64,000 nucleotides of DNA from Astrobacterium formosum (GTDB taxonomy: Bacteria; Pseudomonadota; Alphaproteobacteria; Rhizobiales; Xanthobacteraceae), in NCBI GenBank assembly GCA_030848545.1, contig JAVDCA010000027.1, positions 1 through 64,000 of the forward strand, in the 5' to 3' direction. Under the pieces are notes generated by a model. It worked only from the letters and a program-made list of their open reading frames with translations, was not told the origin of the DNA and made no database searches. Both the position numbers and the translations under genes were made by a program. Within the stretch, counting starts at the first letter, position 1, and each line of letters starts with the position of its first letter. Positions 18,535 to 27,163 of this stretch are shown here, piece after piece.

Positions 18535-18871
18535 GGACGTTCCCCCACATCACGGACAGGTAGAGTGACAGGGGGACCACAAATTTTTCCCTAATTTGTT
18601 CCCGTTTCAGTATAAACGCGTCATTTCTCGGTAGAATTATGCTCTCATAGATACTATTCCTTCTGTGTTGTAACTATTATGGGTTGCACTGTCGCAACGA
18701 CGTGCAACACCTGCAATAGGTGCCGTGGCGGCAGCGAATTCGTCGGCCGAGCGGCGGCGAACGCGACGCGCCACGTCCGCAACGCCTCGGACAGGGGCGC
18801 GTCATCGCCGATTGAGGCGAGCCCACAACGGTGTTAGCAGCAGCGCAACATCACCCGGGAAAGGATCCGCC
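18535..18871. other. Divergent intergenic region, AT-rich
   Basis: Bases about 18570-18720 are AT-richer than average and should contain the promoters of the double-Cache receptor (leftward) and of the aldo/keto reductase (rightward). No gene seen. Confidence 0.4.
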
Positions 18872-19858
18872 ATGGAGACGCGTCGCTTCGGAAGGTTGGA
18901 ATTCACCGTCGGCCGGATCGGCTTCGGGGCCTGGCAGATCGGCTCAGCCTGGGGGGACGTCAGCGAGGCGGACGGCGAGGCGGCGCTCAATGCCGCCCTC
19001 GACGCCGGCATGACCTTCGTCGACACCGCCGACGTCTACGGCGACGGCCGCTCGGAAAAGATCATCGCCAAGGTCCTCAAGGCGCGCGGCGGGACGCGGC
19101 CGATGGTGGCCACCAAGGCGGGGCGGCGCCTGTCGCCCCACACGGTGGAGGGCTATACGGCGGACAATCTCGAAGCCTTCGTGGACCGCTCGCTGCAAAA
19201 CCTCGACACCGACTGCCTCGACCTCGTCCAGCTCCATTGCCCGCCCCCGCAGGCGTATTATCGCCCGGAAATATTCGCCGCGATGGACGCCCTGAAGGCC
19301 AAGGGCAAGATCAGGAGCTACGGCGTCAGTGTCGAGAAGGTCGAAGAGGCCCTCAAGGCGATCGAGTTCCCAAACGTCGTCAGCGTGCAGATCATCTACA
19401 ACATGTTCCGCCAGCGCCCCGCCGAACTGTTCTTCGCCCAGGCCCGCAAGAAGAACATCGCGGTCATCGCCCGCGTGCCGCTGGCGAGCGGCCTCCTGAC
19501 CGGCAGGATCACGAAAAGCACGCGCTTCGCGAGCGACGACCATCGCGCCTTCAATCGCAACGGCGAGGCGTTCGACGTCGGCGAGACTTTTGCGGGCGTG
19601 CCGCTCGAGGCCGGCCTCGCCGCCGTCGAGGAAATCCGCCGGCTGGTGCCGCCCGGCGCCGCCATGGCGGCGTTCGCGCTGCGATGGATTTTGATGAACG
19701 AGGCCGTGACGGTCGTCATTCCGGGCGCCCGCAACGCCGACCAGGCGCGAGCCAACGCGGCCGCCGCGGAACTGGCTCCGATCGCCGACGACACGATGGC
19801 GGCCGCCCGCGCGGTCTACGACCGCCTGATCGCCCCGCACGTACACCAACGATGGTGA
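18872..19858 (+). CDS. Aldo/keto reductase
   Basis: 328 aa (beta/alpha)8-barrel NADPH oxidoreductase. Start ATG 18872 follows GGGAAAGGA. Catalytic tetrad residues are visible: Asp and Tyr in FVDTADVYGDGRSE, Lys in VATKAGRR, and His in LVQLHCPPP. The C-terminal cofactor segment is VVIPGARNADQARAN. It resembles the YccK/Tas-like subgroup acting on small carbonyls. Apparently monocistronic; a longer upstream frame is arginine-rich and not part of the protein. Confidence 0.88.
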   Translation: METRRFGRLEFTVGRIGFGAWQIGSAWGDVSEADGEAALNAALDAGMTFVDTADVYGDGRSEKIIAKVLKARGGTRPMVATKAGRRLSPHTVEGYTADNLEAFVDRSLQNLDTDCLDLVQLHCPPPQAYYRPEIFAAMDALKAKGKIRSYGVSVEKVEEALKAIEFPNVVSVQIIYNMFRQRPAELFFAQARKKNIAVIARVPLASGLLTGRITKSTRFASDDHRAFNRNGEAFDVGETFAGVPLEAGLAAVEEIRRLVPPGAAMAAFALRWILMNEAVTVVIPGARNADQARANAAAAELAPIADDTMAAARAVYDRLIAPHVHQRW

Positions 19859-20157
19859 GGTGCGTGGCCGCGGCATCGGTGTGAAGGGTTTCGCTTCGGG
19901 CTTAAATAAAGGTCGCGCGGCGCCGGGTGGGAACAGCGCCGCGCGACAGCGATAGTCCGCAACCGTTGCTCCCGTAAGTCGGTGCGGTCAATCGCTCCGA
20001 AGGGAGTCGCGAGCATCGCGACCCGCATATGATCGCCCTGATTTTGTTAATATCGAATGTAATGGGCCGTCACGCCGCCATATAATACAGCACCCGCGTA
20101 CTCTCGTATTATAGGTACGAACATCGATGCCGCGACGTCAGGCGCGGCATTCGCGCG
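19859..20157. other. Intergenic, no gene seen
   Basis: About 300 bases between the convergent aldo/keto reductase and globin-coupled receptor genes. An AT-rich stretch lies at about 20040-20115. No recognisable RNA or gene. Confidence 0.4.
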
Positions 20158-21576
20158 TCAGGCGGCGCGCACGCCGGCGAGGAAGCTCCCGACTTCCTTC
20201 TCGAGGCTCGCGCTCTCGTGCGCGAGCGAGCGCGCCGCGGTGAGCATCTGCGAAGAGGCCGTGCCGGTCTCGCCGGCGCCGCGGCTGACTTCGCCGATAT
20301 TCTTGACCACCTCGCCGGTACCGTGCGCCGCCTGCTGGACGTTGCGGGCGATCTCGGCGGTCGCCGCGCCCTGCTCTTCCACTGCCGCCGCGATGGCGCT
20401 GGTGATCTCGGATATCTTGTGGATGGTGCCACCGATCTCGTTGATGGCGGCGACCGAGTCGGCGGTCGCCATCTGCATGTCGGAGATCTGCGAGGCGATC
20501 TCCTCGGTCGCCTTGGCGGTCTGGGCGGCCAGCGCCTTGACCTCGGCGGCGACCACCGCGAAGCCCTTACCGGACTCGCCGGCGCGCGCCGCCTCTATTG
20601 TTGCGTTGAGGGCAAGCAGGTTGGTCTGCTCGGCGATCGCGGTGATGAGCTTGAGCACGTCGCCGATGCGGCCGGCCGCCTTCGACAATTCGCTGATGCG
20701 GGCGTCGGTCGCCTTGGCCTGCATGACCGCCTCGCCGGCGATGCGGCTCGAGTCCTGCACCTGGCGGCTGATCTCGCGCACCGACGCCGCCAGTTCCTCG
20801 GTCGCCCCGGCGACCGATTCGACGTTGGCCTGCGCTTCGGTGGAGGAAGCCGCCACCTTGGTCGACAAATGCTGGGTCGATTCGGCGATGCGCGTCATGC
20901 CGCGCGCGGAGGCTTCGAGCTCGCCCGATGCCGACGACACCGTGCCGACGATGTCGCCCACCGCCTTCTCGAAATCGCCGGCGAGCTTGTTCATGGTGGC
21001 CCGCCGCTCGGTGACGAGGCGTTCGTCGGCGGCCTTGCGTTCGGACACCGTGCGGGCGTCGGCGGCGGCACGCGCCCCGTCGGCGGCAGCGATGTAGACG
21101 GAGATCGCGAAATCCATGTCGAGCATGGACGCCCGGGCGATCGCGCCCTGCATCGCCGCCTTCTTCTCGCGCACCGCCTTGCCGTTGAACATGCCCTCGA
21201 CGAATTCCGTTTCGACCGCCCGCAGGAGTCCGGCGAGGATGAAGCTGTAGCCGCCGATGTACCAGCGCGGCTCCAGCCCCAGCCGGTGATGGGTCTCGCC
21301 GATGCGGGTGACGGACTTGATGTAGGCGTCGTCGAAGCGGCCGGAGACGATATTCGTCCAGTGCTTGATCTGCATCTCCTTGGCGTGGCGCATCACCGCC
21401 TCGGTGGCGAAATACTTCCTGGCTTCCGGCGTCGCGGTGACGTGGGCATAGAACGCGTCGAGGATGCCGGGCAGAACGCGCGAGATCAGCGGCTGCGCCT
21501 CGCGCAACGCCGCACGCATGGCATCGTCGACGCCGATGAAAGCCAGACGATCGGCGAGTAGACGATCATTGCTCAT
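20158..21576 (-). CDS. Globin-coupled chemotaxis sensor (protoglobin-MCP, HemAT-like)
   Basis: 472-aa soluble aerotaxis-type transducer. Residues about 10-170 form a protoglobin/globin-coupled sensor domain. The proximal haem ligand is probably H96 in [20 protein letters not shown], matching the H-x-R-I/L-G-L signature of HemAT. The signalling domain follows with the usual hairpin tip and ends FLAGVRAA. No membrane segment. ATG 21576 is preferred over an upstream frame because the globin starts directly after it and GAGGA lies upstream. Likely O2 sensing through haem. A TTAA-N7-TGAA box lies 68 bases upstream. Confidence 0.92.
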   Translation of the reverse strand: MSNDRLLADRLAFIGVDDAMRAALREAQPLISRVLPGILDAFYAHVTATPEARKYFATEAVMRHAKEMQIKHWTNIVSGRFDDAYIKSVTRIGETHHRLGLEPRWYIGGYSFILAGLLRAVETEFVEGMFNGKAVREKKAAMQGAIARASMLDMDFAISVYIAAADGARAAADARTVSERKAADERLVTERRATMNKLAGDFEKAVGDIVGTVSSASGELEASARGMTRIAESTQHLSTKVAASSTEAQANVESVAGATEELAASVREISRQVQDSSRIAGEAVMQAKATDARISELSKAAGRIGDVLKLITAIAEQTNLLALNATIEAARAGESGKGFAVVAAEVKALAAQTAKATEEIASQISDMQMATADSVAAINEIGGTIHKISEITSAIAAAVEEQGAATAEIARNVQQAAHGTGEVVKNIGEVSRGAGETGTASSQMLTAARSLAHESASLEKEVGSFLAGVRAA

Positions 21577-21643
21577 GGAGGGTCCTCGAAGCCGCCGCGC
21601 GGCCGCATTTCGAATCTGTCGGCCGAAATGTGGCAGCGAAGAC

Positions 21644-21658
21644 TTAATCGCGACTGAA
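21644..21658 (-). promoter_or_regulatory. CtrA-like box upstream of globin-coupled receptor
   Basis: TTAA-TCGCGAC-TGAA, one mismatch from the CtrA consensus, in a longer stretch (AATTNAGNCGCGATTAAG in the gene's direction) shared with the HBM receptor promoter. Confidence 0.4.
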
Positions 21659-21799
21659 TTTGGGATTCGGGCGTTTGTGAATTCGCGCGTCCGCAAGCGG
21701 ATTTGTCGCCGCGGACCTTACGTCATCGGCAGGAACACGTAGCCGGCGACGCATCCGGCGCCGGCCGTCACGTGGCAATCGGAGTGGCGCGGGCGCTCT

Positions 21800-21985
21800 T
21801 CAGGCGGCACGCACCGTGCCGAGGAATCTGGCCACTTCGGCTTCCAGTGTGGCGCTTTTCTTGGCGAGCGAGCACACCGAAGCGAGCACACCGAAGCGAG
21901 CACCTGGGTCGACGCGGTTCCGGTCTCGCCGGCACCACGATCGACATCGGCGAGGTCGCCGGTGACCTGAGCCGTGCCCCTCGCG
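21800..21985 (-). pseudogene. C-terminal remnant of a seventh chemoreceptor gene
   Basis: Reading leftward, the sequence encodes [29 protein letters not shown] and, in another frame, LAKKSATLEAEVARFLGTVR AA then stop: the typical last 55 residues of the receptors in this window. The two frames are separated by a 14-bp tandem duplication (21868-21881 and 21882-21895). Removing one copy restores a single frame through to the stop. Everything upstream of the last helix is gone; sequence beyond about 21985 shows no receptor similarity. Confidence 0.85.
21868..21903. repeat. 14-bp tandem duplication inside receptor remnant
   Basis: GCGAGCACACCGAA occurs twice head to tail, followed by a third partial unit (GCGAGCAC). 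It causes the frameshift in the remnant receptor gene. Confidence 0.9.
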
Positions 21986-22754
21986 GTACGTCAGAATGGA
22001 ACGAGTTTAGTTGGACCTTGAATTAATACCGGCTCCCAATGGATTTCGGCATTAATGCCAGCCGTCGTTACTGATGCCTCACTTTTACCGTCGTCCTGAG
22101 GCGCTCGCCGACGGCGAGCCTCGAAGGTAACGGATCACATGGGTCGATCCCCGCTGCCGTTGGTATTATTTGCCGCCAGACCGGCGGTTATCTACGTTAT
22201 CTTCCGTAAGTTTTACTCCGTTGCTGTAGACATTGCGGCTGCGCAACGGCAATTTCGAGTCGTGGTTGGGGACGAATCAATCGCCACCGGTTTGCGTTGT
22301 TGTCGAGAGGTGAATTGGATGCCTTCGAGGAGTCGGGCCGCCGTCGAGGCCAGCCGGCCGTCGGCTGAAAGCGGGACGCGGGTCCCGCCAGATGCCGCGC
22401 GCACGAGCCGCCCGGGAGGTGCCCATGACGATGCCAACGCGCCTGCAGGTCGCAAATTGTCCGACATGCTGGCGTCGCGCCGCTGCGCCGCGAAGATTGC
22501 GGCCACCCTCGGGAGGCTCGGTTACGGCTTCGCCGTGATCCCGGCCACCGCCAAGCCGAAGCGGTCTTCACGCAAGGGCTGAACATTGCTTCGCGCACCG
22601 TCAGGGCGAGCAGCCTCGCCATGACGGGTTTTTTTGTCGCGCCCGCAACAGCGGTTTGACACGAAGCAATGCAGAGCACCAGCGCTGGCGGGCTCGACGC
22701 GGGTGCGCACGTTCGTGTCGAGGCGGCGGGCGAGTGCCTCGCCGCCTCGGTTGT
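21986..22754. other. Low-coding region with possible decayed sequence
   Basis: Bases about 21990-22320 are AT-richer and codon-irregular compared with both sides. They contain a dispersed palindrome (22089-22130). A 147-codon frame (22139-22582, plus strand) has a plausible start, but its translation is low-complexity and matches no family I recognise, and overlapping frames exist on the other strand. I would not call a gene here. Confidence 0.4.
22089..22130. repeat. Dispersed intergenic palindromic repeat, copy 2
   Basis: Inverted orientation relative to 1061-1104: CGTCCTGAGGCGCTCGCC, then GGCGAGCCTCGAAGG. Arms GGCGCTCGCC and GGCGAGCC pair partially. Confidence 0.55.
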
Positions 22755-25475
22755 TCAACGCACGCAGCGTCCCCCGACATTGCGGGTGCCGGCCGGGCAA
22801 CTCGGCGCCGCCGGACGTGGGGGTGGTGCGGCCCGCGGCGGCGGTGCGGCCGGACGAGGCGGCGGAGCCACGCGCTGCGGCTGCGGACGCGGCGGAGGTG
22901 CGACTCGTTGCGGCTGCGGACGCGGTGGCGGTGCCACGCGTTGCGGCTGCGGGCGCGGCGGCTGTGCCACCGGACGGACCGGCTGCGGTTGCGGGCGCGG
23001 CGGCTGTGCCACCGGCCTAACCGGCTGCGGCTGCGGACGCGGCGGTTGCGCCACCGGACGGACCGGCTGCGGTTGCGGGCGCGGCGGCTGTGCCACCGGC
23101 CTAACCGGCTGCGGCTGCGGACGCGGCGGTTGCGCCACCGGACGGACCGGTTGCGGCTGTGGCCGCGGTGGTTGCACCACCGACGGGGTCGGCCGCGGTG
23201 GCTGTGCGGTCACGGGCGCAGCGGTCGGCGGTGTCGGCGGACGCGGCGGCTGCACGGCAGTCGGGCGTGACGTCGGCGGCACGCCCGGGCGCGGCGGTTG
23301 CACGGCCGTGGCAGCCGGCGTCGGCGGCACGCCCGGCCGCGACGGCTGGGTGGTGACCGGCGCCGCAGTGGGCGGTGCCGGCGGACGCGGCGGCTGCACG
23401 GTCGTCGGCGCCACCTTCGGCGGTTGCGGCTGGCCCGGACGCAGGCCGGGCACGGGCGTTCCGGCCGGAATGCCCGGCGTCACGCCCTGGATGCTCGGAC
23501 GGCCGGTCGGTCCCGTCGGCACACCGGGCCGCGGCCCCTGGGCGGGGGCGACGGTCGGTGCCCCCTGCGGCGCGACGGGCCGGCCCGTGGTGGGGCCAGG
23601 ACCCGGCCGCCCGCCGGGCGGCAGGCCGACGCCGGGGGTCACGGGACGCACCGGGGTCCCTTGCGGAGAGGGTGTGGTCATCACCCCGCTCGGCGGCACG
23701 CCGATGCCGGGCGTGGTCGGCCGGGGCGTCGCCGGCCCGACCGGCCGGGCACCGGGCATGATGGCCGGACCGGTGGGTTGCGTGCGCGTCGTGGGCGGCA
23801 TGACCGTCGGCGACGTTCGGATGCCGTCGGCTGGACGACGCCCGGTGACGGGAATGCGGATGCCGTCGGGCGGACGGCGGCCATCTCCCGGGCGCGCACC
23901 ATCCGGCGGACGTCCGCCGTCGGGACGGCGGATGAAATCGGTCGGCCGCCGGATGCCGTCCGGCCGACGGATGAAGTCGGTCGGCCGCCGGATGCCGTCC
24001 GGCCGGCGGATGAAATCGGTCGGGCGTCGGATGATGTCGGGCGGACGCCGGCGGTCGACGACGATGACCACCGGCGGCGGCGGCCGCACGATGATGATCG
24101 GCGGACGGGGCGGACGCGGCGGCGGCGGCAGGAAGAAGAAAGGTGGCGTGTCGTCGAACACCGGCGGGGGCGGAGCAAAGCCCTGCGGCACCATGTCGGC
24201 GAGACCGACCGCCTCGTCGTAATAGTCCGGCGGTAACGGTTCGGGCGCCGGCACATAGGTGGGCGGCGGCGCCGGCGGGGCGGCGAGCGCCTCGAGCCGG
24301 CCCTGCGCCTCGGCCGCATGGGCTCCGTCGGGATAGCGCTTGAGATAGTTCCAGTAGGCATTGCGCGAGTTCTGGGCGAGCGCGCGCCGCCACAGCACTG
24401 CTTCGCGGCGGGAATTGATGATGTCCCACACCTGGCCGGCGAAGGGATGCTGCGGGAAGAGTTCGACGAACCACTGATAGCCGGCGAGCGTGTCCTCCTC
24501 GATCGCCGCCTGATAGGCGTCGTCAGGGGAAAGGCCGCGCAAAAAATCGCGACTGAACGGCCGCTCACCCTTGGGTGGAATGCGCACCATGCCGACCGGA
24601 GCGCCGGCCGGGGTTCCGGGGGACGGCGCCGCGACCGGCGGAACCACCTCCGGGGCCGGCGTTGCCGCCGACGCCTCGAACAGGCGAAGATCGACGCCGA
24701 GCGACGACACCATCCACGGCACCTGGGCGCCGGCGCTCGCCTGATTGACCTCGAGCCTCGCCCCCTTGGCGATCTGCTCCATGTCGAGACCGGGCTGGCG
24801 CATCAGCGTCACCAGGGCGGTCGTATACAGGCTGTTGGCGCCCTGAGCCGGCGGCGCCACCGCGCCCGGGGCGGCATTGAAGGCGGCGAGCATGCCGTCC
24901 GGCACATTCATCAGGGCCAGCCCGGGCGGCACGACCCGCGGCGTGCCACGGCCGAAACCGTGGTCGTGGGCGGCGTCGAGGATGACGATGCGGGCCGCCG
25001 CCGGCAGCTGGGCGAGTTCGGCCATGAGATCGCCGAGCCGGAAGGCCTCGTAGGCGACATCCTCATCGCTGGCGATCTTGGCGTCCACCGGCACGAGGTA
25101 GTTCTCGCCGCCGGACTGGGCGCCGTGGCCGGCGTAATAGAAAAAGGCCACGCCGTCAGGGCCTGCGGCCGCCACCTTGTCGAGGAAGCCGCGCATCACC
25201 TGGCCGATCTCGGCGGCCGGCACATTGGCGAGTTCGGCGACGTCGTAGCCGGCCGCCCGCAGGGTCTCGGCGACGAGACCGGCATCGGCGACGCTGGTGG
25301 CGAGCGGCGGCGCCGCCGTGTAGGCGCCGTTGCCGATCACGAGGGCGACACGGGATTGGGCGATATTGGATTGGGCGATTCCGGGTTGGTCGATACTGGG
25401 TTGGGAGGTGGCGGAAGTAATGGCGGCGACGACCAGCAACACCACGCTCACCGTGGCGACGACGACGCAACGCAT
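22755..25475 (-). CDS. Secreted caspase-fold (peptidase C14) protein with Pro-rich repeats, catalytic Cys replaced
   Basis: 906 aa. Signal peptide or anchor at residues 1-22. Caspase p20-like domain about 40-260: ALVIGNGAY, FFYYAGHGAQ with catalytic His117, but VILDAAHDHG at 164-173, where active members have DAC; the nucleophile position is Ala169. Region about 310-410 resembles TPR/Sel1-like helices. Residues about 480-885 are proline-rich with 13-, 14- and 11-residue tandem repeats. The C-terminus ends CPAGTRNVGGRCVR, a two-cysteine tail. Start ATG 25475 follows GGGGGGTG; an in-frame extension of 90 bases upstream is not membrane-like. Probably a non-proteolytic scaffold in the periplasm or outside. 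Confidence 0.85.
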   Translation of the reverse strand: MRCVVVATVSVVLLVVAAITSATSQPSIDQPGIAQSNIAQSRVALVIGNGAYTAAPPLATSVADAGLVAETLRAAGYDVAELANVPAAEIGQVMRGFLDKVAAAGPDGVAFFYYAGHGAQSGGENYLVPVDAKIASDEDVAYEAFRLGDLMAELAQLPAAARIVILDAAHDHGFGRGTPRVVPPGLALMNVPDGMLAAFNAAPGAVAPPAQGANSLYTTALVTLMRQPGLDMEQIAKGARLEVNQASAGAQVPWMVSSLGVDLRLFEASAATPAPEVVPPVAAPSPGTPAGAPVGMVRIPPKGERPFSRDFLRGLSPDDAYQAAIEEDTLAGYQWFVELFPQHPFAGQVWDIINSRREAVLWRRALAQNSRNAYWNYLKRYPDGAHAAEAQGRLEALAAPPAPPPTYVPAPEPLPPDYYDEAVGLADMVPQGFAPPPPVFDDTPPFFFLPPPPRPPRPPIIIVRPPPPVVIVVDRRRPPDIIRRPTDFIRRPDGIRRPTDFIRRPDGIRRPTDFIRRPDGGRPPDGARPGDGRRPPDGIRIPVTGRRPADGIRTSPTVMPPTTRTQPTGPAIMPGARPVGPATPRPTTPGIGVPPSGVMTTPSPQGTPVRPVTPGVGLPPGGRPGPGPTTGRPVAPQGAPTVAPAQGPRPGVPTGPTGRPSIQGVTPGIPAGTPVPGLRPGQPQPPKVAPTTVQPPRPPAPPTAAPVTTQPSRPGVPPTPAATAVQPPRPGVPPTSRPTAVQPPRPPTPPTAAPVTAQPPRPTPSVVQPPRPQPQPVRPVAQPPRPQPQPVRPVAQPPRPQPQPVRPVAQPPRPQPQPVRPVAQPPRPQPQPVRPVAQPPRPQPQRVAPPPRPQPQRVAPPPRPQPQRVAPPPRPAAPPPRAAPPPRPAAPSCPAGTRNVGGRCVR
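22835..22968. repeat. 33-bp coding tandem repeats
   Basis: Units encoding QPQRVAPPPRP (11 residues, minus strand), three full copies followed by degenerate ones toward the C-terminus of the caspase-fold protein. Confidence 0.75.
22969..23178. repeat. Five 42-bp coding repeats in an 84-bp higher-order pattern
   Basis: Five contiguous 42-bp units (22969, 23011, 23053, 23095, 23137) encode QPQPVRPVAQPPRP. Units 1 and 3 start ACCGGACGGACC and units 2 and 4 start ACCGGCCTAACC. Units alternate A-B-A-B-A', so the last expansion copied an 84-bp dimer. In-frame, so length can vary without frameshift. Confidence 0.85.
23917..24035. repeat. 39-bp coding tandem repeats
   Basis: Three units encoding RRPTDFIRRPDGI (13 residues, minus strand) in the middle of the proline-rich region, with synonymous differences (GAAATCGGTC against GAAGTCGGTC). 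Confidence 0.75.
25353..25412. repeat. Four 15-bp tandem repeats at the mature N-terminus
   Basis: GGATTGGGCGATATT, GGATTGGGCGATTCC, GGGTTGGTCGATACT and GGGTTGGGAGGTGGC are adjacent 15-bp units. On the minus strand they encode the five-residue periodic stretch QPSIDQPGIAQSNIAQ right after the signal peptide of the caspase-fold protein. Confidence 0.75.
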
Positions 25476-25673
25476 GACACCCCCCGCAAACCACTCAAGC
25501 CCGACGGCGTCCCCACGCACATCTCGGACCATGGTGCAGCATCGGCCCGGGCCGCGCCATGACATTGATCGCGGTCAAACGCGGGCGTCTGATCGCGGCT
25601 TTGCGCCACGAAAACATTCGTTTCAGGCCGTCGCCACCCGCTTCGACGATGCCGCAACGTCTTGAGCCGCCGG

Positions 25674-26108
25674 TCACGGGGCCTCGTAGAAGAATTTCAG
25701 GAGGTCGAGGGCGCTGCGGTTGGAGTTCTGGAACTGGGCCGGGTCGAACGAGGCGGTGCCGAGTCGCGCGTGGCCCGGCAGGGTCGCGAACAGGGTGTCG
25801 TCGACGTTTTTGAAGCCCATTGACCATTCGGCGAACATGCGTGCCGGCATCTCACCCTCGCCGAGCACGATCTTGGTGTGGTGCCGTGGATCGCGCACGA
25901 TCTTGTCGTAAAGGGCGCGGACGGAACTCCGTTCGCCTTCCAGCACCTGGATGAAATGGCCGCTGTCGGTGTCGGACGAATATCGGTAGACCAGCAACCC
26001 TGTGATGCCGAGCCTGGTATTGGCGGCGCGGCTCGGAACGAGGATCGCTTCCAGTTCCGCCTTGTCCATCGATCGGGCGGCCTGGCTGACATAGACGAGA
26101 TGGTACAT
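25674..26108 (-). CDS. BLUF-domain blue-light sensor
   Basis: 144 aa, essentially one BLUF domain that binds FAD. Key photocycle residues are visible: Tyr6 in HLVYVSQA, Asn30 in SRAANTRLGITGLL, Gln54 in HFIQVLEG, and the Trp95/Met97 pair in EWSMGF. DPRHH is also a family hallmark. No output domain, so it works by protein contact, like the short BLUF proteins that control c-di-GMP enzymes or motility. ATG 26108 fits the domain start; a GTG 84 bases upstream (26192) would add a non-conserved leader. Confidence 0.92.
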   Translation of the reverse strand: MYHLVYVSQAARSMDKAELEAILVPSRAANTRLGITGLLVYRYSSDTDSGHFIQVLEGERSSVRALYDKIVRDPRHHTKIVLGEGEMPARMFAEWSMGFKNVDDTLFATLPGHARLGTASFDPAQFQNSNRSALDLLKFFYEAP

Positions 26109-26460
26109 TCCCTGAAGGCTCTCGCTCTGAAGGCTTTCACGCTCGGAGAAGGGATGGCCGGCGCCGCCTGATAGCGCCTCCCGGGGGATCACAGCGCCGG
26201 AACGCTAGGTGGTTTTCGGGCGAAATGAAATCAGCTTTGCGTGACAACCGCGCTTGCATCGGCGCCGGGATTGTCGGACACGATACGGCGCGGACGCAGT
26301 CGAACCGGCCGCCGCCGACGTGGCGGCGGCTTCGGGATACCCGACGCAAGCCGACGCAATCCGTCGCAACCCTGCGGCAGTCGTCCGGGTGACGTCTGCC
26401 CTCGCACAATCGCCCATATGGGCGTGAAACGACCCCGCGAACACCGGTAGCCTCATCCGA

Positions 26461-26967
26461 ATGACGCAATCCCCACCCGACGACCCGCCGTTCTGGAAGC
26501 GCAAGACCCTCGCCGAGATGACGGCGTCGGAATGGGAGAGCGTGTGCGACGGCTGCGGACGCTGCTGCCTCAACAAGCTCGAGGACGAGGACACCGCCGA
26601 GATCTATTACACCGATGTCGGCTGCCGCCTGCTCGACTTCAGGAGTTGCCGCTGTCGCGATTACGCGAACCGCACCGCCGAGGTGGAGGATTGCGTGCAG
26701 CTCACCCCGGCCAATATCGGCGAAATCAACTGGCTGCCGCCGAGCTGCGGCTACCGGCTGCTGACGGAGGGCCGCGATCTCTACTGGTGGCACCCGCTGG
26801 TCTCCCACGATCCCGGCACCGTGCACGCCGCCGGCATCTCGGTACGCGGCAAAGTGTCGGCGCGCGAAACCGAGCTCGAAGTCGACGACCTCGAGGACCA
26901 CATCGTCGAATGGCCGAAGGAAGTGCCGGCCACAGAGCCCGGACCGAAACGCAAGCGGGCGCGGTAG
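26461..26967 (+). CDS. YcgN/UPF0260 family cysteine-cluster protein
   Basis: 168 aa. Conserved start [11 protein letters not shown] and cysteine cluster [14 protein letters not shown] (about 29-42), then CRLLD, CRCRDY and DCVQLTP. The spacing suggests a metal (Fe or Zn) site. Family is widespread in proteobacteria; function is not established. Slightly longer than usual because of a basic C-terminal tail (GPKRKRAR). Divergent from the BLUF gene, with a 352-base gap. Confidence 0.9.
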   Translation: MTQSPPDDPPFWKRKTLAEMTASEWESVCDGCGRCCLNKLEDEDTAEIYYTDVGCRLLDFRSCRCRDYANRTAEVEDCVQLTPANIGEINWLPPSCGYRLLTEGRDLYWWHPLVSHDPGTVHAAGISVRGKVSARETELEVDDLEDHIVEWPKEVPATEPGPKRKRAR

Positions 26968-27163
26968 GCGGCCGCGCGAAAAGCGGATTTCAGCCATTGC
27001 GAGGCCGTGGCACAATGAGGCCATGCTGGCCTTGGTGATGGCGCGTCTCCCCCGCCGTCAGGTGCCTTCGCAAACCCCTCCACGAACGACCGCCCCATCG
27101 CTCCCGGTCCTGGCGGCCCTCCTGCGGCCGGCCGGTCGCCGCCGCTCGACCGCTCAGCCTGAG

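Noticed and set aside
22139-22582. 147-codon plus-strand frame between the receptor remnant and the caspase-fold gene
   Set aside because: No recognisable domain, no ribosome binding site and overlapping frames of similar length; noted as non-coding or decayed.
22835-23178. Regular repeats resembling a CRISPR array
   Set aside because: Units of 33 and 42 bp are contiguous without spacers, vary synonymously and lie in frame within a coding sequence.
22669-24222. A plus-strand frame rich in Gly-Cys-Gly repeats that looks like a cysteine-rich secreted protein
   Set aside because: It is the mirror of the proline-rich repeats of the caspase-fold gene; Cys arises from the antisense of Gln/Pro codons and the frame has no proper start region.
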